Assembly: GCA_947474485.1 (NCBI GenBank)
Contig: CANJJP010000114.1
Span: 1 to 6,082, forward strand
DNA from: Bacteroidota bacterium
GTDB lineage: Bacteria; Bacteroidota; Bacteroidia; B-17B0; Aurantibacillaceae
Reading direction: 5' to 3'
DNA: 6,082 bases
Positions 1 to 5,101 of this stretch are shown piece by piece (positions within the stretch are counted from its first letter, which is position 1; every line of letters starts with the position of its first letter). The notes below the pieces were generated by a model that was not told the DNA's origin, ran no database searches, and worked only from the letters and a program-made list of their open reading frames with translations. The position numbers and the translations under genes were made by a program.

Positions 1-1
1 C

Positions 2-241
2 GCACAAAAACGTTGGCTAGAAGTTAGCTCTGTATCAAACTTTGAAAGCTTCCAAACTAATCGTTTAAAGTGTAGATTTAAAGGTGCAGATGGTAAAACA
101 CAATTAGCGCATAGTTTAAACGGAAGTGCATTAGCTTTCCCACGTATACTTGCTTCTATTTTAGAAAATAATCAAACACCAGAAGGAATTAAAATACCAA
201 AGGCTTTGATTCCATATGCTGGTTTTGATATGATTAGTTAA
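2..241 (+). CDS. serS: Seryl-tRNA synthetase, C-terminal fragment (5' end outside window)
   Basis: This is the last 79 codons of a class II aminoacyl-tRNA synthetase that charges tRNA-Ser with serine in the cytoplasm. The reading frame is open from base 2 to a TAA at 239-241. Two family landmarks are visible: EVSSVSNFESFQTNR, the conserved segment after motif 2, and LNGSALAFPRILASILENNQ, which is class II motif 3 with its ATP-binding arginine. The tail EGIKIPKALIPYAGFDMIS is the ending usual in Bacteroidota SerS. The catalytic N-terminal portion and the tRNA-binding coiled-coil arm lie upstream of the window. Nothing looks broken. Only 13 bases separate the stop from the next gene and no terminator hairpin is visible there, so read-through into the DUF1016 pair is possible. 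Confidence 0.95.
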   Translation, partial: AQKRWLEVSSVSNFESFQTNRLKCRFKGADGKTQLAHSLNGSALAFPRILASILENNQTPEGIKIPKALIPYAGFDMIS

Positions 242-254
242 TAGCAAATTTAAT

Positions 255-1328
255 ATGAACAATCAATTTTCGGAGATAATACAGCTTATTAAACAATCGC
301 GAAACCGTGCGATTAAAGCTGTTAATGCCGAATTGATCGATTTGTACTGGAATGTTGGAGCATACATTAATAAAAAACTATCTGTTTCTCAATGGGGCGA
401 CAAAACCATTGATGAACTAGCTATGTTCATTGAACAAAATAATCCTGAATTAAAAGGTTTTGAACGTAGGGGACTTTATAGAATGGTGCAGTTTTACGAA
501 ACCTACTCCCAATCGCAAATTGTGTCCTCAGTGAGGTCACAATTACAAGATACTGATAATCAGGTGAATCAAATTGTCGCCGCAGTGAGGCCACAATTTG
601 AGTTTCAATACCAAGATATTAGAAATACTATTTTAGTTCAGTTAAGTTGGACGCATCACCGAACAATTTTTTCTCGTTGTAAAACCGAAGAAGAAAGAGA
701 ATTTTATTTGAATTTAAGTATAAAAGAGAATTATAGTGTTAGGGAGCTTGAAAGACAAATTTCTGCCAGTATTTTCGAACGAACAATGATTGGGAACACA
801 AAACTCTCAACACTGGCGAGAGAAATAGGTTCTGACCTGAGTAATACGTTTAAAGATAGTTATGTTTTTGATTTCCTAAACTTACCCGAGCCTCACAACG
901 AAAACGATTTACAAAAGGCACTCATAAAACAAATGAAAGACTTTATCCTTGAGTTGGGTAAAGATTTTTTATTTATTGGAGAAGAATATAAAATACAAGT
1001 AGGAAATAGTGATTTTTACATCGACTTATTATTTTACCATCGTTGCTTACAATGTTTGGTAGCCTTTGAACTAAAAACCGACAAATTTAAACCCGAACAT
1101 TTAGGACAATTAAATTTCTACCTCGAAGCATTAGATAGAGATGTGAAAAAACAAAACGAAAACCCAAGTATTGGCGTATTACTTTGTAAAGACAAAGACA
1201 ATGAAGTTGTTGAATATGCATTAAGCAGAAGCCTATCCCCAACAATGGTTGCCGAATACAAAACACAATTACCCGACAAAAAATTACTACAGCAAAAGTT
1301 ACACGAATTATTTGAGAATACTAATTAA
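255..1328 (+). CDS. DUF1016 / YhcG-type PD-(D/E)XK nuclease-domain protein, full length
   Basis: This 357-residue protein has the two-part DUF1016 (YhcG) build. The N-terminal DUF1016_N domain (about residues 5-175) shows ELIDLYWNVGAYI, GFERRGLYRMVQFYETY, LSWTHH and ENYSVRELERQI. The C-terminal nuclease domain (about 200-350) shows D257 in YIDLLFYHR, E272 and K274 in FELK, and a later GQLNFYLEA, consistent with an intact PD-(D/E)XK site. E216 may be the upstream acidic residue. Family members are predicted DNA-acting nucleases, often found near restriction or defence genes; the substrate here is unknown. The start at 255 begins exactly where the family does and has no visible ribosome-binding site. 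The linker between the two N-terminal blocks (about residues 85-128) is roughly 36 residues longer than in the neighbouring paralogue and contains two palindromic DNA copies, read as QIVSSVRSQL and QIVAAVRPQF. Only 3 bases separate it from the second DUF1016 gene, so the two are very likely co-transcribed. Confidence 0.9.
   Translation: MNNQFSEIIQLIKQSRNRAIKAVNAELIDLYWNVGAYINKKLSVSQWGDKTIDELAMFIEQNNPELKGFERRGLYRMVQFYETYSQSQIVSSVRSQLQDTDNQVNQIVAAVRPQFEFQYQDIRNTILVQLSWTHHRTIFSRCKTEEEREFYLNLSIKENYSVRELERQISASIFERTMIGNTKLSTLAREIGSDLSNTFKDSYVFDFLNLPEPHNENDLQKALIKQMKDFILELGKDFLFIGEEYKIQVGNSDFYIDLLFYHRCLQCLVAFELKTDKFKPEHLGQLNFYLEALDRDVKKQNENPSIGVLLCKDKDNEVVEYALSRSLSPTMVAEYKTQLPDKKLLQQKLHELFENTN
518..544. 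repeat. In-frame palindrome 1 (CAGTG core) inside the DUF1016 nuclease gene
   Basis: This is a 27-base near-perfect inverted repeat centred on G531. The left arm begins AATTGTG, the right arm ends CACAATT, and the centre is CCTCAGTGAGG. Twelve of 13 base pairs match; only 525/537 (T/T) fails. It encodes part of QIVSSVRSQL. It matches palindrome 2 at 23 of 27 positions. The two centres are 54 bases (18 codons) apart, so the reading frame is kept. Confidence 0.85.
569..601. repeat. In-frame palindrome 2 (CAGTG core) inside the DUF1016 nuclease gene
   Basis: This is a 33-base inverted repeat centred on G585. The outer arms TCAAATTGT and ACAATTTGA pair perfectly, and the inner arms GCC and GGC also pair. 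Mismatches occur only at 578/592 and 582/588, so 14 of 16 pairs hold. It encodes part of QIVAAVRPQF in the same frame as palindrome 1, so the peptide repeat reflects a DNA repeat. Confidence 0.85.
1272..1320 (+). repeat. 3'-end segment shared by the two DUF1016 genes (copy 1)
   Basis: These 49 bases near the end of the first DUF1016 gene match 1980-2028 at the end of the second at 43 positions. Both encode LPDKKLLQQKLHELFEN, identical in the two proteins, although the rest of the proteins is much more divergent. The differences are mostly at silent positions. This suggests either strong constraint on the tail or an old local exchange between the tandem genes. Confidence 0.7.
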
Positions 1329-1331
1329 AAT

Positions 1332-2048
1332 ATGAAAATTGCAAAAAACAATACTTCCCATGCTGATTTAGTTAAACAAATCAGGGCGCTTGTAAATAAA
1401 GCCCAGGAGAATATTGCACGAAATATTAATAAGGAAATTCTATTAACATATTGGCAAGTTGGGAAACATATTGTTGAATTTGAACAAAAAGGTAAAATAA
1501 AAGCTGAATACGGCAAAGCTTTATTATTAAATCTATCTAAAGTACTTTCGCTTGAATTAGGTAAAGGATTTTCCAGATCCAATTTAACCTATATGCGATT
1601 GTTCTATCAAAAATTCCCAAAAAGTGAGACAGTGTCTCACAAATTGAGTTGGTCGCATTATATCGAGCTTTTAAAAATAGAAAATGAATTAGAAAGAAAC
1701 TTTTACCTTACACAAACAAGCCACGAAAACTGGACTGTTAGAGAGTTAAAACGTCAAAAAGCAACCGCTCTTTTTCAACGATTAGCCTTAAGCAAAGACA
1801 AAAAAGAAGTATTAAATTTATCAAAGCGTGGACAAAATATTGAAAAAGAGATGAATGTTGCAGGTGATAAACCTCCAATAGGTATAATTTTGTCTGCAGA
1901 AAAAGATTCTATAATGGTAGAATACGCCTTGCATGGGATTTCAAATAAAATATTTGTTTCAAAGTACCAGCTCTATCTTCCCGACAAAAAATTATTACAA
2001 CAAAAACTTCACGAATTGTTTGAGAATAATAGCCAAACAAATGCTTAA
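1332..2048 (+). CDS. DUF1016-family protein lacking the nuclease core (internal in-frame deletion)
   Basis: This 238-residue paralogue has a complete-looking DUF1016_N domain: EILLTYWQVGKHIVEFE at 35-51, LGKGFSRSNLTYMRLFYQKF at 76-95, LSWSHYIELLK at 105-115 and ENWTVRELKRQ at 132-142. It then reads LNLSKRGQNIEK (161-172), the point where the family normally enters the nuclease domain. It jumps straight to EMNVAGDKPPIGIIL (173-187), which in full-length members follows the catalytic ELK and GQ motifs. About 110-120 residues with the PD-(D/E)XK acids and lysine are missing, with the junction near base 1848. The frame and the C-terminal tail LPDKKLLQQKLHELFEN are intact. It could be a nuclease-dead partner or regulator of the upstream protein, a decaying copy, or an assembly collapse. 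The start ATG lies 3 bases after the upstream stop. The stop overlaps the next gene's ATG by 8 bases. Confidence 0.85.
   Translation: MKIAKNNTSHADLVKQIRALVNKAQENIARNINKEILLTYWQVGKHIVEFEQKGKIKAEYGKALLLNLSKVLSLELGKGFSRSNLTYMRLFYQKFPKSETVSHKLSWSHYIELLKIENELERNFYLTQTSHENWTVRELKRQKATALFQRLALSKDKKEVLNLSKRGQNIEKEMNVAGDKPPIGIILSAEKDSIMVEYALHGISNKIFVSKYQLYLPDKKLLQQKLHELFENNSQTNA
1624..1640. repeat. In-frame palindrome 3 (CAGTG core) inside the second DUF1016 gene
   Basis: This is a perfect 17-base palindrome around a single central G1632. The arm is GTGAGACA and its mirror is TGTCTCAC. It encodes ETVSH, immediately before LSWSHY, the same protein position where palindromes 1 and 2 sit in the upstream gene. 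It shares their central CAGTG but not the arm sequence. Confidence 0.85.
1980..2028 (+). repeat. 3'-end segment shared by the two DUF1016 genes (copy 2)
   Basis: This is the partner of 1272-1320: 43 of 49 bases are identical and both encode the same 17-residue C-terminal tail. The copies are direct repeats 708 bases apart, so recombination between them would remove most of the second gene and leave one fused DUF1016 gene. Confidence 0.7.
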
Positions 2049-4302
2049 TACCATCACACATATTAACGCTATTAAAACGAAGGTAATTTTTGCCTTCGTT
2101 TTGTTGTTTTTTTGTAGGTATAATTATGCTCAAACTTATGAAATACAATTTGGTGATACGATTAATATAATTGATAAAAATGGATTGAAACAGGGGTTCT
2201 GGATGGAAGACAACAAATCTAAAACTCTATTGGAATATGGAGAATATGAAGATAATAAGAGGGCTTATACTTGGACATTTTACAACTATATTCTGGATAA
2301 AAGTGAAAATAAGTATTATAATGTTTCTGGCCGAAGATTCAGAAGGATAAGGGCTAAATTTGGTCAAGCTATGGAGTGGAATAAATTAAATGACTCGAAT
2401 ATCTATATTGGCTTATTTATTAAAGATTTTACACTAAAGAAAACCTATAATGGGTTTTATTCTAATATTGATGTTAGCCCACACATTGATAGTTTAAATT
2501 TAAAAATAACAAATATCACGAAAAATATCACGTATAATTTAACCTACAAGCCTGCAAAAGCAACTAACTGGACATTTAATTCAGATTCAACAAACAACAA
2601 AAAATATATTGAGGAAGGATATTATAAATTGCAGTTAGAACCCAATTCAGAATACCAGATTGTATTTGCTAAAAAGGGATTCTTGACTAAAAAAATCAAC
2701 ATAAATACTTTTATTCCTACATATAATAAACTTCACGATTTTCAATTAGAAATTGGAATGTCAAATAAAGTTATTTCTGAATCAGACCCAATAATATTAA
2801 CTGAGCAAGTCGCAAATTATAAAATCACCTATATTAAAGAGGGGCAATTCAAATTAGAAAAAGATAAAATTGCAAATCAAAGAATTAAAATACGTTTAGA
2901 TAGGATGAATTTATATGAAAAAAAACAACGTATACTTGAATTGGAGAACTCAGTTAATGCTCAGATATTAGATTTAAAAGAAGAACAAACTTTATTAGAA
3001 GCTCAAAAAAAACTCAAAGAAGAAGAGCTCCGTCATCAGGAAGAAGAAATAAAACGCAAACAATTAGAACTTCAATTACTTGCCAAAGACAAAGCAGTTT
3101 CTGACCTTACCATAAAAGCAAAAGAAGCGGAACTACTTAAAAACATGCTCTTAGCCAATGAAAAGAAAAAAGAAATTGAGCGTTTAAATCAACAAAAGTT
3201 AATTGATGAGCTAAGTATTAAAAACAAGGAAAGCGAAATTGCTCAAAAAAACATTGAAGCTGAAAACAAACAAAAGCAAATACATGGTTTAGAAAAGGAG
3301 AAAGAATTAAGTAATGAAAATTTAAAGCAGCAAAAGTTTATTCAAAAATTAATGATTGCTGGCTCAGGATTACTAGGTGTGTTTTTACTATTCGTATTCT
3401 TTAGTTTAGCCAAATCGCGTAATGCAAATAAATTAATTGCTGCACAGAAAACAGAAGTTGAGAAACAAAAAATTATTGCAGAGAAACAAAAAGATATTGC
3501 AGAAGAACAAAAACATTTACTTCAAGAAAAGCAAACTGAAATTATAGAAAGTATAACCTACGCAAAGCGCTTACAAGAAGCTATTTTGCCTCCGTTTGCA
3601 TTTATTGATAGTAATATTAAAAACAATTTTATTTTATATAAACCAAAAGATATTGTCGCAGGCGATTTTTATTGGGCTGAGAACATAGGAGACTTATTTT
3701 TTATAGCAGCTGCAGATAGCACAGGACATGGTGTTCCTGGCGCAATGGTTTCGGTAGTTTGTAGTAATGCGCTTAACCGTTCAGTTAAAGAATTTCATTT
3801 AACTGAAACTGGAAAAATATTAGATAAAACAAAGGAGCTAGTTGTAGAAACCTTCGAAAAAAGTACCAGCGAAGTAAAAGATGGAATGGACATTTCTCTT
3901 TTGTGTATTGATACTAAAAACAAAAAAGTATTTTGGAGCGGGGCAAATAATCCACTTTGGTACGTTTGTTCTTCGAAAGAAAACGAAAGCCACACTGAGC
4001 TTGTCGAAGTGAAGGCCGACAAACAACCGATAGGAAAAACAGACAAGGTAAACCCATTTACTACGCATGAAATAGAATTTAAAGAAAACACAACTTTCTA
4101 CTTATTCACCGATGGATTTGCCGACCAATTTGGTGGGCCAAACGGAAAGAAATTTAAATACAAACCTTTTGCCGAAATACTAGTTCAAAATGTAACTAAA
4201 ACTCCGAGCGAACAATCTGCTATTTTAGCTGAAAAATTTGAAGCCTGGAAAGGTGAGTTGGAGCAAGTGGATGATGTTTGTATCATTGGTGTAAAAATAT
4301 AA
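2041..4302 (+). CDS. Exported, membrane-anchored SpoIIE/PP2C-type serine phosphatase with coiled coil
   Basis: This 753-residue signalling protein probably dephosphorylates a Ser/Thr-phosphorylated partner such as an anti-anti-sigma-like protein. Start 2041 is preferred over 1933 because it gives a signal peptide (residues 1-31, hydrophobic VIFAFVLLFF, then NYAQ/T) and overlaps the upstream gene by only 8 bases. In order: a MORN/YwqK-like stretch (about 48-82, GLKQGFW, EYGEYEDNKR); a beta-rich region resembling carboxypeptidase-regulatory or PEGA-like folds (about 139-223); a long charged coiled coil (about 277-434); one TM helix (about 437-456); a second coiled coil; and the SpoIIE domain (about 505-753). 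Metal-binding acids are present: D542 (GDFYW), D559 (ADSTGHGVPGAM), D614/D617 (DGMDIS), D691 (FTDG) and D744/D745 (VDD). The sensor part should be periplasmic and the phosphatase cytoplasmic. No kinase or anti-sigma partner is adjacent. A CTGAGCTTG-type repeat lies within codons 651-657, in a tolerant loop before DKQPIG. Confidence 0.9.
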   Translation: MLNTITHINAIKTKVIFAFVLLFFCRYNYAQTYEIQFGDTINIIDKNGLKQGFWMEDNKSKTLLEYGEYEDNKRAYTWTFYNYILDKSENKYYNVSGRRFRRIRAKFGQAMEWNKLNDSNIYIGLFIKDFTLKKTYNGFYSNIDVSPHIDSLNLKITNITKNITYNLTYKPAKATNWTFNSDSTNNKKYIEEGYYKLQLEPNSEYQIVFAKKGFLTKKININTFIPTYNKLHDFQLEIGMSNKVISESDPIILTEQVANYKITYIKEGQFKLEKDKIANQRIKIRLDRMNLYEKKQRILELENSVNAQILDLKEEQTLLEAQKKLKEEELRHQEEEIKRKQLELQLLAKDKAVSDLTIKAKEAELLKNMLLANEKKKEIERLNQQKLIDELSIKNKESEIAQKNIEAENKQKQIHGLEKEKELSNENLKQQKFIQKLMIAGSGLLGVFLLFVFFSLAKSRNANKLIAAQKTEVEKQKIIAEKQKDIAEEQKHLLQEKQTEIIESITYAKRLQEAILPPFAFIDSNIKNNFILYKPKDIVAGDFYWAENIGDLFFIAAADSTGHGVPGAMVSVVCSNALNRSVKEFHLTETGKILDKTKELVVETFEKSTSEVKDGMDISLLCIDTKNKKVFWSGANNPLWYVCSSKENESHTELVEVKADKQPIGKTDKVNPFTTHEIEFKENTTFYLFTDGFADQFGGPNGKKFKYKPFAEILVQNVTKTPSEQSAILAEKFEAWKGELEQVDDVCIIGVKI
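2074..2113 (+). terminator. Terminator-like hairpin plus T-tract inside the phosphatase signal-peptide codons
   Basis: The perfect 10-bp stem AAAACGAAGG (2074-2083) pairs with CCTTCGTTTT (2093-2102) across a 9-base loop. It is followed by TTGTT and then seven Ts at 2107-2113. This has the form of an intrinsic terminator and lies 26 bases after the stop of the second DUF1016 gene. It also lies within codons 12-25 of the phosphatase gene, so it would act as an end to the DUF1016 transcript and as a brake on read-through into the phosphatase. The alternative is chance, since T-rich hydrophobic codons supply the tract. Confidence 0.5.
3993..4011 (+). repeat. CTGAGCTTG-type interspersed repeat inside the phosphatase gene
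   Basis: The 19-base unit CACTGAGCTTGTCGAAGTG has self-complementary ends (CACT and AGTG). From memory it matches a common bacterial interspersed repeat of the form CCCTGAGCnTGTCGAAGGG, with both ends changed in a compensating way. It is read in frame as HTELVEV within the SpoIIE domain. A degenerate second copy lies just downstream of the gene at 4336-4360. Confidence 0.6.
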
Positions 4303-4313
4303 AAAACACAAAG

Positions 4314-4360
4314 TTCACTCTGAGCTGAAGTTTATACTGAGCTTGACGAGGTGAAGAGCG
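4314..4360 (+). repeat. Degenerate CTGAGCTTG-type repeat pair downstream of the phosphatase gene
   Basis: A half copy (CACTCTGAGCTGAAG, 4316-4330) is followed by a fuller copy, ACTGAGCTTGACGAGGTGAA, from 4336. Over 4336-4360 it matches the in-gene copy at 21 of 25 positions. The ends TTCAC (4314-4318) and GTGAA (4351-4355) are complementary, so the pair could fold as one unit. It starts 11 bases after the phosphatase stop. Confidence 0.5.
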
Positions 4361-4406
4361 TTATTGGAATTAGAATATGATTGGTAATTGGTATTAGTTA
4401 ATTACT

Positions 4407-4420
4407 TGGGCTAAAGCCCA
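4407..4420. repeat. REP-like hairpin A (TGGGC-TAAA-GCCCA)
   Basis: A perfect 5-bp stem, TGGGC with GCCCA, closes a TAAA loop. It is the outer left member of a four-hairpin array. Its mirror counterpart is hairpin D at 4626-4639, which carries the complementary TTTA loop. Confidence 0.7.
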
Positions 4421-4433
4421 GTTATTAGATATT

Positions 4434-4467
4434 CCAATAGCCCCGAGCTAAAGCGCGGGGCTATTGG
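4434..4467. repeat. REP-like hairpin B (long, GCTAAAGC core)
   Basis: An 11-bp perfect outer stem, CCAATAGCCCC with GGGGCTATTGG, continues through G-C, one A/G mismatch and GC/GC pairs to a TAAA loop. Bases 4440-4461 are the exact reverse complement of 4581-4602 in hairpin C. A simple terminator role is unlikely because no T-tract follows. Confidence 0.85.
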
Positions 4468-4575
4468 TTAGTTAAAACTAGAATATCCAATTAAAAATAG
4501 AAATAAATTAGATGAAACAATAAAATTTGTTGAACAAAATTTGAAATTAAAAAAGAATACGATTTAATAAAACTA

Positions 4576-4612
4576 AATTTGCCCCGCGCTTTAGCTCGGG
4601 GCGGGGCAAATT
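4576..4612. repeat. REP-like hairpin C (GCTTTAGC core, two alternative stems)
   Basis: The inner hairpin, GCCCCG with CGGGGC around GC-TTTA-GC (4581-4602), is the exact 22-base reverse complement of the core of hairpin B. A second GGGGC copy at 4603-4607 allows a competing outer stem, AATTTGCCCC (4576-4585) with GGGGCAAATT (4603-4612). The CCCC strand can therefore pair with either of two GGGG partners. Confidence 0.85.
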
Positions 4613-4625
4613 AATAAAATAAAAA

Positions 4626-4639
4626 TTGGCTTTAGCCAA
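4626..4639. repeat. REP-like hairpin D abutting the transposase start
   Basis: A 5-bp stem, TTGGC with GCCAA, closes a TTTA loop. It ends 7 bases before the transposase ATG at 4647, where a ribosome would bind. A longer frame starting at TTG 4626 would translate the hairpin itself, which is a reason to prefer the ATG at 4647. Confidence 0.7.
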
Positions 4640-4646
4640 AATACCA

Positions 4647-5084
4647 ATGCCATACACTAGCATATATATTCATTTTATTTGGGCAACAAAAAACCGTGCT
4701 CCTTTAATATCAAACGAATTAAAACCGCTACTACTCAATCATATTAAAGAAAATTCAATAAAAAAAGGAATCTTCATTAGCTCACTAAATTGTGTTGATG
4801 ACCACATTCATTTATTAGTGTCATTAGGCACCGAGCAAACAATTGCAAAAACAGCAATGCTCATTAAAGGAGAATCATCATTTTGGGTTAACAAACAAAA
4901 ACTTATTCCAACAAAATTTGAATGGCAAGATGACTACATCGCTTTATCTGTATGCTATTCGGCAGTAGATAAAGTTAAAGACTATATTAAGTACCAAGAA
5001 ATTCATCACAAGAAAAATAATTTTAATGAAGAATATCAGGAGTTTCTGAAATTGAACAATATAGACTTAAACAAAAACGTTTAA
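4647..5084 (+). CDS. Y1/HUH transposase, IS200-like or REP-associated (RAYT) type
   Basis: This 145-residue single-domain HUH nuclease cuts and rejoins single-stranded DNA at hairpin-containing sites through a 5'-phosphotyrosine link. The family N-terminus SIYIHFIWATKNRAPLIS is at 5-22. The metal-binding HUH variant is H53-I-H55 in CVDDHIHLLVSL. FEWQDDYIALSV (91-102) corresponds to the family WQxGYxAFSV block. The likely catalytic tyrosine is Y113 in KDYIKYQEIHHKK. The length fits a complete member. ATG 4647 is chosen over TTG 4626 because the extra residues come from hairpin D. All four mirrored GCTAAAGC hairpins lie upstream; no matching hairpin is seen after the stop. This arrangement suits a domesticated RAYT with its REP substrates better than a free IS200 element with two ends. 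All catalytic residues look intact. Confidence 0.88.
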   Translation: MPYTSIYIHFIWATKNRAPLISNELKPLLLNHIKENSIKKGIFISSLNCVDDHIHLLVSLGTEQTIAKTAMLIKGESSFWVNKQKLIPTKFEWQDDYIALSVCYSAVDKVKDYIKYQEIHHKKNNFNEEYQEFLKLNNIDLNKNV

Positions 5085-5101
5085 CATAAAGAACAAACAA
5101 A

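Larger units (their letters stand above)
4303..4646. other. Non-coding, repeat-rich gap between phosphatase and transposase
   Basis: No convincing gene is present in these 344 bases. The left third holds degenerate CTGAGCTTG-type repeats. The rest holds four hairpins (4407-4420, 4434-4467, 4576-4612, 4626-4639) around an AT-rich spacer. The GC-rich hairpin arms stand out sharply from the surrounding composition. The 9-base segment TATTGGAAT at 4362-4370 is the reverse complement of 4431-4439 and may mark an older outer boundary. Confidence 0.75.

Noticed and set aside
518..601. The two close palindromes as a CRISPR array
   Set aside because: There are only two copies with a 54-base period, they are imperfect and lie in frame within a well-recognised protein, and no cas gene is present.
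1933..2040. Longer phosphatase start at ATG 1933 (36 extra residues)
   Set aside because: It overlaps the DUF1016 gene by 116 bases, buries the signal peptide inside the protein, and adds residues that are only the out-of-frame reading of the conserved DUF1016 tail.
518..4011. A direct link between the CAGTG palindromes in the DUF1016 genes and the CACTGAG unit in the phosphatase (CTCAGTG is its reverse complement)
   Set aside because: The shared stretch is only seven bases in one of the three palindromes and the rest of the units do not align, so a common origin is not supported.
3795..4091. Minus-strand open frames opposite the phosphatase, and similar ones at 1325-1582, 1909-2148, 5023-5310 and 5377-5562
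   Set aside because: They lie wholly or mostly antisense to well-supported genes, show no family motifs, and have composition explained by the opposite coding strand.
4526..4538. Small palindrome TTTGTT-G-AACAAA near the centre of the hairpin array
   Set aside because: It is short, purely AT-rich apart from its G/C pair and centre, and lacks the GCTAAAGC core, so chance is likely. It would matter only if conserved in other copies of the array.
4472..4567. Short open frame in the spacer between hairpins B and C, with a protein-like segment (KLDETIKFVEQNLKLKK)
   Set aside because: It has no ATG, begins after a stop, is only 31 codons long, and lies in very AT-rich DNA where such lysine- and asparagine-rich frames arise by chance. 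I recognise no family.
4574..4581. TAAATTTG, resembling the Bacteroidota -7 promoter element (TAnnTTTG), upstream of the transposase
   Set aside because: No TTTG-type -33 element lies at the right distance (the nearest is about 30 bases away), and the motif is easily met by chance in AT-rich sequence.
4626..4646. TTG 4626 as the transposase start
   Set aside because: The seven extra residues are encoded by hairpin D. The family N-terminus begins at MPYTSIYIHF, which ATG 4647 supplies.
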